Notes: generated by a model from the sequence alone, not told the origin. Shown: positions 24,063 to 32,252, counted from the first letter of the stretch. The stretch: 32,563 nucleotides of DNA from an uncultured Clostridia bacterium (GCA_947624345.1 CANQJW010000010.1:1-32563), one strand, 5' to 3'. Numbers and translations are program-made.

Positions 24063-25039
24063 TGGAGAATAGAGAAGTTCTTTTGGAGGTTCAGAATTTA
24101 TCGAAATTCTTTACCGTAAACACCAGCTTTTTCGGAAAGCCTATTGATGTTTTAAAGGCAGTCGATAATGTTTCATTTAAAATCTATAAGGGCGAAGCGC
24201 TCGGTCTTGTAGGTGAGTCGGGCTGCGGAAAGTCAACAATCGGAAAGATGCTGGTTAATCTTTATACGCCGACAAGCGGAAAAATCATTTACGACGGCGT
24301 GGAGCTGACATCACTAAAGCAAAGGGAAAGGAAAAAATACTGCAAGGATATTCAGCTTATTTTTCAGGATCCTTACGCTTCATTGAATCCTAAGATGACA
24401 GTCGGAGACATTATTGCAGAGCCGATAATAATAAACAAAATTCTGCCTAAAAATGAGGTGGAGAAAAGAGTTAACTATCTGCTTGACTGCGTTGGACTTG
24501 CAAATCACCAGAGAAACAGGTACCCTCACGAGTTCTCGGGAGGACAAAGACAGAGGGTAGGCATTGCAAGGGCTTTGGCTGTAAATCCTAAGCTTATCAT
24601 ATGCGACGAGCCTGTTTCGGCTTTGGACGTATCTATTCAGGCTCAGGTTTTAAACCTTCTTGACGACTTGAAGGACGAGTTCGGATTGACATACTTATTT
24701 ATCGCCCACGGACTTAATGTTGTTAAGCATATAAGCGATAGAGTGGGAGTTATGTATCTTGGAAAGATTATGGAAATTGCTGAGAAAAACGAGCTTTACA
24801 ACAATCCGATGAATCCATATACACAGGCTCTTTTATCGGCGATTCCATCGGTAGATATAACCCGCAAGAAGGAAAGAATAATCCTGAAAGGCGATGTTCC
24901 TACACCTATCAATCCGCCGGAAGGATGCAGATTTGCGTCACGTTGCTTTTACGCTAAGGATAAGTGTCATGAAGTGTGTCCACAGCTTGAAGATGTAGGA
25001 GACGGACATCTTGTTGCGTGCCATTTTTGCGAAAAATAA
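24062..25039 (+). CDS. dppF: peptide ABC transporter ATPase
   Basis: A 325-residue ATPase paired with DppD. Visible are Walker A GESGCGKST, Q-loop LIFQDPYASLNP, signature FSGGQRQRVGIARAL, Walker B LIICDEPVSALD, and an H-loop AHGLNVV. The usual residue after the His is Asp (HDL); here it is Gly, while the essential His is kept. The C-terminal domain has the family NPYTQALLSAIP and a cysteine-containing tail (CRFASRCFYAKDKCHEVCP). It is translationally coupled to dppD. The next gene may start inside or just after its end. Confidence 0.95.
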   Translation: MENREVLLEVQNLSKFFTVNTSFFGKPIDVLKAVDNVSFKIYKGEALGLVGESGCGKSTIGKMLVNLYTPTSGKIIYDGVELTSLKQRERKKYCKDIQLIFQDPYASLNPKMTVGDIIAEPIIINKILPKNEVEKRVNYLLDCVGLANHQRNRYPHEFSGGQRQRVGIARALAVNPKLIICDEPVSALDVSIQAQVLNLLDDLKDEFGLTYLFIAHGLNVVKHISDRVGVMYLGKIMEIAEKNELYNNPMNPYTQALLSAIPSVDITRKKERIILKGDVPTPINPPEGCRFASRCFYAKDKCHEVCPQLEDVGDGHLVACHFCEK

Positions 25040-25062
25040 ACAACATAGAGAGAAGAATATTT

Positions 25063-26139
25063 TTGAAAAAAGAAAGACTCAGCAAAGTAATATCAAAGCT
25101 TAAAGAAAACGGCGTTTCACAAATGCTGATAAGCGATCCTGCGTCGATATTCTACCTGACAGGGAAAATGATAGACCCGGGAGAGAGATTTTTGGCTCTT
25201 CTTATTAAAGAGAATGGCACAATCACTCTCTTTGTCAATACGCTTTTCACCGTTCCTGAGGATTTGGGAGCAGAAAAGGTGTGGTTTTGCGACGAGGACG
25301 ATCCTTGTGCAATAGCAAAAGAGTATATTGATGCAGACAAAACTCTTGGGGTTGATAAAAATCTTCCTGCAAAGTTTTTGTTAAGGCTTATGGAGCTTGA
25401 CAGTGATGGAGATTATAAAAACACATCTATATGTGTTGATGCGGTTCGTGCCTGCAAGGATGCTGAAGAGATCACTCTTATGAGGGAGGCCTCAAGGGTA
25501 AACGATGCGGCAATGAGTGAGCTTAAAACCCGTATTCGTGCAGGTATGACCGAGCGTAAGCTGGCATCACATCTTAAGGAAATTTACGCATCAATGGGGG
25601 CTTATGGATATTCATTTGACCCGCTTGTGGGCTTTGGGGAGTGTGCTGCTATCGGGCATTATGAAGCAGGGAACACTAAGCTTTGCGAGGGCGATTGTAT
25701 TCTTATAGATATGGGCTGTGTGAAGGATGGGTATTGTTCGGATATGACAAGAACATTCTTTTATAAGAAGGTCAGTGACGAGCATAGAAAGATTTATGAA
25801 ACCGTTCTTAAAGCGCAAAAGGCGGCCGAGGCTATGATTAAGCCGGGAGTTCGCTTTTGCGATATTGATAAGACTGCAAGAGATATTATTGTGCATGCAG
25901 GCTTTGGCGATAAATTCACCCACCGCTTGGGACATTCTATTGGCATCGAGTGTCATGAGTTCGGAGACGTTTCATCGGCTAATGAAAATATAGTCCAAGA
26001 GGGTATGATTTTTTCAATAGAGCCGGGAATATATATTGAACACGATGTCGGTGTGAGGATTGAGGATCTGGTTCTTGTAACGCATGACGGAGTTGAGATA
26101 CTAAATACTTTCGATAAAGAGCTTATGATAATAGACTAA
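25063..26139 (+). CDS. M24 family Xaa-Pro peptidase
   Basis: A metallopeptidase that removes N-terminal residues before proline, or splits Xaa-Pro dipeptides; about 358 residues from TTG 25063. TTG is chosen because it lies after GAGAGAAG and outside dppF; the track start GTG 25018 overlaps dppF and lacks a ribosome site. An N-terminal creatinase-like domain (about 1-125) is followed by the pita-bread domain. Metal ligands visible are Asp in LIDMGCVKDGYCSDMTRTF, His in HRLGHSIGIECHEFG, and two Glu in FSIEPGIYI and VRIEDLVLV. Its place behind dppF fits use of imported peptides. PepP and PepQ types cannot be separated safely. Confidence 0.9.
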   Translation: MKKERLSKVISKLKENGVSQMLISDPASIFYLTGKMIDPGERFLALLIKENGTITLFVNTLFTVPEDLGAEKVWFCDEDDPCAIAKEYIDADKTLGVDKNLPAKFLLRLMELDSDGDYKNTSICVDAVRACKDAEEITLMREASRVNDAAMSELKTRIRAGMTERKLASHLKEIYASMGAYGYSFDPLVGFGECAAIGHYEAGNTKLCEGDCILIDMGCVKDGYCSDMTRTFFYKKVSDEHRKIYETVLKAQKAAEAMIKPGVRFCDIDKTARDIIVHAGFGDKFTHRLGHSIGIECHEFGDVSSANENIVQEGMIFSIEPGIYIEHDVGVRIEDLVLVTHDGVEILNTFDKELMIID

Positions 26140-26222
26140 ATATTTTGTGCAATTTTTTTAGAAAATGATAAGAGCAAGAGATTTTGCTTGCTTTCGTTTT
26201 ATATAGATGGAGATTAACTTTT

Positions 26223-27662
26223 ATGACAAATAAAGAACTAAAAACATTTAGAGACAGCGTTTCAGAATACTTTGAGGAAAACAAGCAGGAGATGTTTAAA
26301 ACTCTTGCACGACTTGTTGAAATAGAAAGTGTTTTTGGCAAAAAGGATTTGAAGAGCAATAAGCCTTTCGGCGAAGGACCTGCTAAGGCTTTAGATACGG
26401 CAGGGGATATACTTCACGAATTTGGGTTTATCTATCAAAATCACGAAAACTATATGGTTACATTTGATTTTGGAGGAGAGCAAAGCGACAAGCCGGCGCT
26501 TGGAATTATTGCTCATCTTGATGTTGTACCGGCTGGTTCGGGATGGACATATGAGCCTTTTAAGCTTACAGTGAACGAAGACGAGGGCAAGCTTTATGGA
26601 CGGGGAACAATCGACGATAAAGGTCCTGCGGTTGCCGTTTTGTATGCCGTTAAGGCGATGAAAGATCTAGGCATAAAGCTGAACAAAAAGGTCAGAGTTA
26701 TGCTTGGATCAAGTGAAGAAACAGGCATGGAGGATTTGAAGTATTACTCAAATAAGGTAGGACTTCCCGATAAAATGCTTACACCAGATTCTGCTTTCCC
26801 TGTTGTTAATGTTGAAAAGGGCGTTTCTCACATTATTATGGTGGGAAGCTATAATAATAAAATAGACGGTGCCGTTATTGAAAGCGTTACGGGAGGAACG
26901 GTAATAAATGCAGTTCCCGACAGAGCTTATGCAATTGTAAAGGGCGTTGAAAAGAGCGTTGTTGACAAAAAAATATCTGAAATGCCTATGAATGTCAGGT
27001 TTGTTGCCGAGGAGATTGACGGTAAGATAAGGATCACATCAATCGGTAAGTCTGCACACGGCTCGCTGCCCGAACTCGGAGAGAATGCAATAACTGCACT
27101 GCTAAGATTGTTAGCGGAGCTTCCGTTTGATAAGGGCGGAGCATATGACCTTGTGTGTGAACTTAATAAGATTTTCCCTTATGGAGAATATCATGGAGAG
27201 GCTCTTGGGTTATTCTGTGAAGATGATGTTTCGGGAAAAATTACTGAGGTTTACAGTCTAATTGATATAGAGGGCGGAAAATACAAGGGCGGAATGGACA
27301 TTCGTTTTCCTGTTTGCACCAGTCTGAAAGAGATTTATGCTAAGCTTGACGAGCATCTGGGCAAGCTGGGACAGACCTATGTTGACGACGATGCTATGGA
27401 GCCGCATTATGTAGATGAAAAATCTGATTTTATTCAGACGCTTTTGAAGTCATATAAAGAGCTTACAGGCTTAAAGGGCGAATGTCTTGCCGAAGGCGGG
27501 GCAACATATCTGCATAACAGCAAAATGGGCGTAGGCTTCGGAGCAGAATTTCCCGGAGAGAATAACAATATGCACGGTGCTGACGAGCATATTAAAATAA
27601 GCACTTTTATGAAAATAGCAAAAATATACGCAGATGTTATATTTAAGCTATGTTCTGAATAA
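26223..27662 (+). CDS. pepV: M20 family dipeptidase (PepV/Sapep type)
   Basis: A zinc-dependent cytoplasmic dipeptidase of 479 residues, close to Lactobacillus PepV (470). ATG 26223 follows TGGAGA at about 10 bases; the track start at 26184 has no ribosome site. Features are ALVEIESV-like RLVEIESVFG, IIAHLDVVPAGSGW with the His-x-Asp metal ligands, LYGRGTIDDKGPAVA with the bridging Asp, SSEETGMEDLKYY with the catalytic Glu, PDSAFPVVNVEKG, a lid domain, and the C-terminal NNMHGADEHIKI with the last His ligand. The 83-base gap from the M24 gene holds only a weak hairpin. It completes the peptide-use unit. Confidence 0.93.
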   Translation: MTNKELKTFRDSVSEYFEENKQEMFKTLARLVEIESVFGKKDLKSNKPFGEGPAKALDTAGDILHEFGFIYQNHENYMVTFDFGGEQSDKPALGIIAHLDVVPAGSGWTYEPFKLTVNEDEGKLYGRGTIDDKGPAVAVLYAVKAMKDLGIKLNKKVRVMLGSSEETGMEDLKYYSNKVGLPDKMLTPDSAFPVVNVEKGVSHIIMVGSYNNKIDGAVIESVTGGTVINAVPDRAYAIVKGVEKSVVDKKISEMPMNVRFVAEEIDGKIRITSIGKSAHGSLPELGENAITALLRLLAELPFDKGGAYDLVCELNKIFPYGEYHGEALGLFCEDDVSGKITEVYSLIDIEGGKYKGGMDIRFPVCTSLKEIYAKLDEHLGKLGQTYVDDDAMEPHYVDEKSDFIQTLLKSYKELTGLKGECLAEGGATYLHNSKMGVGFGAEFPGENNNMHGADEHIKISTFMKIAKIYADVIFKLCSE

Positions 27663-27698
27663 ATACAAGCACAACTCATTACCGAGAGGTGAGAAAAT

Positions 27699-28544
27699 AT
27701 GAAAATTGGAATCGTCGGACTTGGTCTGATAGGCGGATCGCTTGCAAAGGCTATAAAGAAAAATACCAATCATCTTTGCTTTGCATATGATATAAACAGT
27801 AATGTTATTGCCGATGCAATTCAGCAGGATTCTATTGACGGAAGCTTTACCCCAAAAGAGCTTTCCTCATTTGATATTGTTATCATAGGGCTTTATCCTG
27901 ACGATACTATCAACTTTATAAATGAAAATCTGTCACATTTTAAAAAGAGCGGAATCGTAATAGATACCTGTGGTGTTAAAGAGGAGATAATCAAGTCGGT
28001 TGATAAAAAGCTTAACGATATGGGTGTTTGCTTTATAGGCTGTCACCCAATGGCAGGACGGGAGTTTTCGGGCTTTGAATATTCGCTTGACAATCTTTTT
28101 GACAAGGCGAGCTTTATTATAACGCCTACGGATAACACAAATCCTGAGTCACTGGAAAAGATAAAAGCATTCTCAAAGGAAATAGGTTTTCTTAAAAATG
28201 TAATATCAACCCCGAGAAAGCACGATGAAATAATTGCATTTACTTCACAGCTTGCACATATTGTTTCAAGCGCTTATGTAAAAAGTCCCTCTTTGCTTAA
28301 GCAGTCGGGCTTTTCAGCAGGAAGCTTTAAAGATCTTACACGAGTTGCGAAGCTGAATGAAAATATGTGGACGACCTTGTTTATGATGAATAAGGCTGCT
28401 CTTTTAGATGAAATAAATCATATTATTGAGCATCTGAATGAATACAAAACAGCGCTCGAAAACGAGGATAGCAATACGCTTTGTGATTTATTAAGAGAGG
28501 GTAGAGAGCTAAAAGAAAAGTCTAACGAGCTTAACGCAAGGTAG
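27699..28544 (+). CDS. tyrA: prephenate dehydrogenase
   Basis: Oxidative decarboxylation of prephenate to 4-hydroxyphenylpyruvate in tyrosine synthesis, using NAD(P). It has 281 residues, the length of a TyrA without an ACT or chorismate mutase domain. The Rossmann motif is GIVGLGLIGGSLAKAI at the N-terminus. Family residues follow in VIDTCGVKEEI, CHPMAGREFSGFEYS, and SQLAHIVSSAYV with the substrate-binding His region. The start follows GAGAGGTGAG. It lies 36 bases after pepV and is probably co-transcribed. No other aromatic-pathway gene is nearby. A terminator follows. Confidence 0.93.
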   Translation: MKIGIVGLGLIGGSLAKAIKKNTNHLCFAYDINSNVIADAIQQDSIDGSFTPKELSSFDIVIIGLYPDDTINFINENLSHFKKSGIVIDTCGVKEEIIKSVDKKLNDMGVCFIGCHPMAGREFSGFEYSLDNLFDKASFIITPTDNTNPESLEKIKAFSKEIGFLKNVISTPRKHDEIIAFTSQLAHIVSSAYVKSPSLLKQSGFSAGSFKDLTRVAKLNENMWTTLFMMNKAALLDEINHIIEHLNEYKTALENEDSNTLCDLLREGRELKEKSNELNAR

Positions 28545-28572
28545 ACAAGAATTATATAAAAAATCAATCTGA

Positions 28573-28606
28573 ACTCATCACACTTGTGGTGAGTTTTTTA
28601 TTTTGA
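28573..28606 (+). terminator. intrinsic terminator after tyrA
   Basis: ACTCATCACA (28573-28582) pairs with TGTGGTGAGT (28585-28594), one wobble pair, followed by TTTTTATTTTG. Confidence 0.88.
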
Positions 28607-28629
28607 TCATTGCTTACTCGTACTGAAAG

Positions 28630-28667
28630 TTTGTTAAAATAGAAATCTGAATTTAATATTTTGTTAA
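28630..28667 (+). promoter_or_regulatory. candidate promoter and repeated TTTGTTAA site of the ROK gene
   Basis: TTGTTA (28631-28636), 17 bases, TAATAT (28654-28659) is a plausible promoter. TTTGTTAA occurs at 28630-28637 and again at 28660-28667, exactly 30 bp apart, on the -35 box and just past the -10 box. This arrangement suits self-repression. Confidence 0.4.
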
Positions 28668-28740
28668 TAAAAATACGATAAAATGGAAAGGCGGTTCACG
28701 AGAATACATACTTAGCGATATTTGCAAGGAGATGTCGGTT

Positions 28741-29988
28741 ATGCAGCAATATGGAATAGGCAAATCAGATTTGAAAAGACAAAACCGTATGCAGGTGCTG
28801 AAAATTCTTAAAAGTCAGGGACCTACATCAAGAATTGATATTGCAAATATGCTTGATCTCACACGAGCTGCTGTCACCATGATCACAAATGATATGATTT
28901 CGCAGGGAATTATTCAAGAGATAGGTGAATATCAGAATGTTGTTAATAAAACCCCCAGAGGAAGAAAGAAAATTCTTATTGACATCAATCAAAACTATAA
29001 GTTTGTATTGGGTGTGTTGATTGACAACGATATGATAAGCGTTGGCATTTCAACCCTTTCGGGTGCGGTTCTTGATAAAAGAAACCTTGATATAAAGGCT
29101 GAAATGATCTATAATGAAATTGTGGATTTTATAACCGAGTCGATTGATTCTATTTTACTGGATAATTGTCTGGGGCTTGAAAAGATTTTGGGGATTGGCT
29201 TTGGGGTGTTCCCCGAAATGTATGAAAACGCTGGCGTTGAAATAGATGATAACGGCAAACCCGATTTCACGAAACTTGCTGTTGATATTTATGAGAGATT
29301 TAGGGTTCCGCTTATTTTCGACAACGCTGTAAAAGGTATGGCAATGGCGAATATAGATTTTCAGCAGGAAAGAGATATAAGCAGAAATAACATAGCCTTC
29401 CTAAGATACGGAGAGAGTATTCATTTTGTGGTTGCGAATCTGGATAATTCGACAGGCTCTTTTGATAACAGAACCGATTTTGTTGATAAAATTATAGTTG
29501 ACCCAACAGCGGCAGGGAGTTCGGGAGGTTCGGTAAAGGCTGAAGTAAGCAGTATAGGTATCAAGAAAAAAATCTGCAATGCTTATTCACGGGAAAACAC
29601 TGCTATACTTTATGAGCTTACTGACGGCGATATAAGCAGGGTAGGTTATGATAATATAAGGGAGGCCGCCATTAAGGGCGATAAGGCAGTTCGTGAAATT
29701 ATTGATAACGCGATAAGGCTAGGTGCTGTTTTAATCAATAATTTATATTGCTATACCAATCCGCAGAGAATAGTTCTTCATAACCTGAGAGCCAACGAGA
29801 GTGAATTTGACTATATCAAGAAAGAGGTTGCAAAAATTGCTGGCGGTAATGTCGCCTCAAGAATAGATATGAGTATTATTGAAAGAAAGCATAGCTTTTT
29901 GTCGGGCTGTGCAATAGCTATTAGATATCTGTTTTTTGAAAGAGGCGGCGTTGACAACGCAGAAATGAATATAAAAAAATCCTTTTAG
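28741..29988 (+). CDS. ROK-family transcriptional regulator, degenerate sugar domain
   Basis: About 415 residues. ATG 28741 is preferred because AAGGAG ends 9 bases upstream and directly abuts the track start at 28732. The N-terminus carries a winged helix (about 20-75; GPTSRIDIANMLDLTRAAVTMITNDMISQG), then a ROK-type domain starting KFVLGVLIDNDMISVGIS. The zinc motif usual in ROK proteins (CGxxGCxE) is missing, replaced by a stretch around IIVDPTAAGSSGGSVKAE, and the kinase-type Asp region is altered (LIFDNAVKGMAMAN). It probably acts as a DNA-binding repressor rather than a kinase. Targets are unknown; the sugar-uptake operon and GH95 gene are candidates. Confidence 0.85.
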   Translation: MQQYGIGKSDLKRQNRMQVLKILKSQGPTSRIDIANMLDLTRAAVTMITNDMISQGIIQEIGEYQNVVNKTPRGRKKILIDINQNYKFVLGVLIDNDMISVGISTLSGAVLDKRNLDIKAEMIYNEIVDFITESIDSILLDNCLGLEKILGIGFGVFPEMYENAGVEIDDNGKPDFTKLAVDIYERFRVPLIFDNAVKGMAMANIDFQQERDISRNNIAFLRYGESIHFVVANLDNSTGSFDNRTDFVDKIIVDPTAAGSSGGSVKAEVSSIGIKKKICNAYSRENTAILYELTDGDISRVGYDNIREAAIKGDKAVREIIDNAIRLGAVLINNLYCYTNPQRIVLHNLRANESEFDYIKKEVAKIAGGNVASRIDMSIIERKHSFLSGCAIAIRYLFFERGGVDNAEMNIKKSF

Positions 29989-30021
29989 ATATTTGATGAT
30001 ATATTTAAATAGGTATAATTT

Positions 30022-30052
30022 AACCGCTGAGATAATTCCCAGCGGTTTTTTT
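30022..30052 (+). terminator. intrinsic terminator after the ROK gene
   Basis: AACCGCTG (30022-30029) and CAGCGGTT (30040-30047) form a perfect 8-bp stem, followed by TTTTT. It sits between convergent genes; on the minus strand the flank is A-poor, so it serves mainly the ROK gene. Confidence 0.9.
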
Positions 30053-30072
30053 GTATGCCTTGGCTTAGATTG

Positions 30073-30324
30073 TTAAACAAACATATCTTCATCAATATCG
30101 TCTTCAAGCTCCTCGCCGTTTAAAATAGCCCTAAGAGAGTCTATTTCATCTTCGGTAAGAGTTATGCCTTTTCCCATTCTTGTGTGATCAGGACTCCATT
30201 CTCTTAAATCGTATTTTGGTTCTCTTTCGTTCCAGGAAACCTTATTGAGCTCCTTTGTCCAGCCCTTGGCGTTTGTCGATAGAACTCCAAGCTCCTCTGT
30301 AATTTCAAATTTCAGTTCTGCCAT
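30073..30324 (-). CDS. PC4/YdbC-like ssDNA-binding protein
   Basis: An 83-residue protein resembling the YdbC/PC4 family, small dimeric proteins that bind single-stranded DNA. Family-like features are FEITEELGVLSTNAKGWTKEL, WNEREPKYDLREWSPDHTRM and GKGITLTEDEIDSLRAIL, giving a curved beta-sheet plus one helix, then an acidic tail (LEDDIDEDMFV). The track begins at a TTG that overlaps the ribosome site; GGAGG eight bases ahead of ATG 30324 marks the true start. It lies 18 bases behind the flippase gene on the same strand and is probably co-transcribed with it. The exact cellular role is unknown. Confidence 0.88.
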   Translation of the reverse strand: MAELKFEITEELGVLSTNAKGWTKELNKVSWNEREPKYDLREWSPDHTRMGKGITLTEDEIDSLRAILNGEELEDDIDEDMFV

Positions 30325-30342
30325 TTTTATAACCTCCAAAAT

Positions 30343-31800
30343 TTATTTGATGAAAGGTAAAAACCTTAAAACCTTTTTCGGTAATACGATTTTTGCAACC
30401 TTAAACATACATCTGTAATTGAGTAAAAATACTATTATAAACAATATAATCAAAGATGTGTATTTGATATATGTTTGTCTGATATAATTAGCAAGCGTCA
30501 TAAGTATTAATAATATGCAGTTTGTGACAAGCTTCTTAATACCAAGGTCAAATCTCTGATATTTTTGAGTGTCAACTGCTCTTATTATAAATACGGTAAG
30601 ATATGACGCCAGTGTGGAAATTGCTGCTGCATATAGTCCTATTACAGGAAGAAGAGTTATATTGATAAGTATATTTATCACGCCTGCGATAAGGCTTGTC
30701 ACAAGCGAACGCACAGATTTTTGTGCCACTGAATAAATCGTTCCGAAGAATGTTACATAACAGGTGAATATCGTTGCAAATATCAGTATCGGAGCATAGT
30801 TGATAGACTCTCTGAAAGCAGGACCTATCCAGAAGTTTGTTACAGGGGTAACTAATAGAAGTATGAACGCTGATACTATATATAATACCGATTGGTTAGA
30901 GTCGAAAACATTTTTATAAAAGTGTTCCTGATCCGCTGAATCCTTTTCGGTTATCGCCGACATATTCCACGCCATTCCGAAAATCATATATACCGTTGAT
31001 ACAATGTTAGGAATTTTATATGATGCCGAGAGTATTCCGTTTTTATCCTGACCTAAGAAATAGGTTGCAAGAAAAGAGTTTGAAGAGTTTGTGATAAGCC
31101 ATAAAAGCTGCGCAGGAATAAGCGGAACACAATATTTCAGCATTTGCTTTGCAAGGGAAAAATCAAGATTTCTGAATTTAATATATTGCCATAGCCTTGC
31201 GACAAATATAAGAAAGATTATAGATAAAAGATCAGATATTATAATCGCAAGCAGGTATCCTGTAACTCCGATTTTAAATACAAGCAAAAACAGTATTGTC
31301 AATATAAGCGTGCTGAATGTGGTGAATATACTGCAAAAGGCGTAAAGCTTAATCATTTCAAGAGCTCTTACAAAGTATGAATATAAAAGCTTCAGGCTTG
31401 ACGTCGCAACATAAATATATAACAAAACAGAATAGTTATCTATAAATCTATGGATCAGACTTGTTCCGCTGACAAACGGAATAACTATTCCGAGAAGGAC
31501 TAAGCCGCCGATATTTGCAATATTGCCTATGGTGAAAACGCTCGCATTGTCATAATTCTTGTCAAGGCCATATCTTGTTATAGCCTCTGAAACTGCAAGC
31601 GACACGATAGGTACAAGCCAGTTTGCCATTTGGATAATAACATCGGTTATGCCGAATTCGGCATCTGTCAAAGCATATGTGTAAATCGGCACTAATAGAA
31701 GCACCAGAATCTTTGAGCTGAATTGACCTATGGCAAATATTATAGTGTTTGAAAAGAGCTTTTTATAACTGCTCTTTTTTTCTCGAATTTCCTCAGACAT
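30343..31800 (-). CDS. polysaccharide flippase-like membrane protein (Wzx/MVF superfamily)
   Basis: A 485-residue protein with about 12-14 membrane segments. The opening YKKLFSNTIIFAIGQFSSKILVLLLVPIYTYALTDAEFG is characteristic of Wzx-type oligosaccharide flippases, which move lipid-linked glycan units across the membrane. Further family traits are AEFGITDVI followed by SEAITRYGLDK, and PLIPAQLLWLITNSSNSFLATYFLG in the middle. ATG 31800 follows AGGAAAGG on the minus strand. No glycosyltransferase or polymerase gene is seen nearby, which is unusual for a Wzx gene. It forms a probable operon with the PC4-like gene. Confidence 0.92.
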   Translation of the reverse strand: MSEEIREKKSSYKKLFSNTIIFAIGQFSSKILVLLLVPIYTYALTDAEFGITDVIIQMANWLVPIVSLAVSEAITRYGLDKNYDNASVFTIGNIANIGGLVLLGIVIPFVSGTSLIHRFIDNYSVLLYIYVATSSLKLLYSYFVRALEMIKLYAFCSIFTTFSTLILTILFLLVFKIGVTGYLLAIIISDLLSIIFLIFVARLWQYIKFRNLDFSLAKQMLKYCVPLIPAQLLWLITNSSNSFLATYFLGQDKNGILSASYKIPNIVSTVYMIFGMAWNMSAITEKDSADQEHFYKNVFDSNQSVLYIVSAFILLLVTPVTNFWIGPAFRESINYAPILIFATIFTCYVTFFGTIYSVAQKSVRSLVTSLIAGVINILINITLLPVIGLYAAAISTLASYLTVFIIRAVDTQKYQRFDLGIKKLVTNCILLILMTLANYIRQTYIKYTSLIILFIIVFLLNYRCMFKVAKIVLPKKVLRFLPFIK

Positions 31801-31837
31801 ATTTTTTGCCTTTCCTGATGTTGGTGATACTATTATT

Positions 31838-31865
31838 AGTATAACATATTATTTATTTTTTGCAA
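31838..31865 (-). promoter_or_regulatory. promoter of the flippase operon
   Basis: On the minus strand TTGCAA (31865-31860), 16 bases, then TATACT (31843-31838). It lies 38 bases before the ATG. The -10 box overlaps an imperfectly spaced palindrome ATACTA...TAGTAT, a possible operator. Confidence 0.55.
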
Positions 31866-31903
31866 TATCAATTATAATTGACAATGGATAATTACAAAAA
31901 GTT

Positions 31904-31963
31904 AGAACAGCGTTCGAAATTTTTTAGAACGCTGTTCTCTTGCTTCTTGCCTCTTGTCTCTGG
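31904..31963. repeat. 12-bp-stem hairpin with CTCTTGTCTC tail, possible dispersed repeat
   Basis: AGAACAGCGTTC (31904-31915) and GAACGCTGTTCT (31927-31938) are perfect arms. The tail contains TTGCCTCTTGTCTCTGG, like that at 2917-2931. It is not a clean terminator in either direction, and lies between divergent promoters. Confidence 0.5.
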
Positions 31964-32016
31964 TTTGCAAAATTTTTTTGCAAACCCTTGACACCTCTCT
32001 CAAAATATGTTATATT
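31962..32016 (+). promoter_or_regulatory. strong promoter with an 11-bp palindrome at the -35 box
   Basis: TTGACA (31988-31993), 17 bases, TATATT (32011-32016). Immediately upstream, GGTTTGCAAAA (31962-31972) and TTTTGCAAACC (31976-31986) form a perfect palindrome ending one base before the -35 box, a likely operator or activator site. It should transcribe the mini-ORF and the LRR gene. Confidence 0.75.
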
Positions 32017-32045
32017 ATAGATATCAAAGTCAAGGAGGAACTACT

Positions 32046-32096
32046 ATGTACAACGCAAATCACCCAGTATTTGTAAACGGGGGGGGGGGGCATTAA
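32046..32096 (+). CDS. 16-codon ORF containing a 12-G tract
   Basis: ATG 32046 has an excellent ribosome site (AAGGAGG, seven bases ahead) and lies 30 bases past a strong promoter. It encodes MYNANHPVFVNGGGGH; the four Gly codons are an unbroken run of 12 G (32079-32090). With 12 G the frame closes at TAA 32094. With 13 it would close near 32134, and with 11 near 32160, giving a 37-residue peptide (…GIKPTIICCVQSSYIE…). No frame reaches the LRR gene. It may be a slippage-sensitive leader, a broken gene, or an assembly error in the homopolymer. No family is recognised. Confidence 0.45.
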   Translation: MYNANHPVFVNGGGGH

Positions 32097-32252
32097 GCCA
32101 ACCATTATTTGTTGTGTACAGAGTAGTTATATAGAATTTAATATTGGAAATAGGGCGTAGTATGCTTATGGGCGTATGGCGTCTTTTTGTATTTTTTTGG
32201 ATGTAATTGCAAATTACATAGATATTATTAAAAAAGAAAGGTGGTTTCAAAA

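Noticed and set aside
25018-25062. M24 peptidase starting at GTG 25018
   Set aside because: No ribosome site, overlap with dppF, and an atypical N-terminal extension. TTG 25063 gives the usual length, though it is not proven.
26165-26195. Terminator between the M24 and pepV genes
   Set aside because: AGCAAG/CTTGCT is a weak 6-bp stem with an 8-base loop and no continuous T run.
32046-32252. Poly-G ORF as the phase-variable N-terminus of the LRR protein
   Set aside because: Stops occur in all three frames before 32253, and the LRR gene has its own ribosome site and signal peptide.
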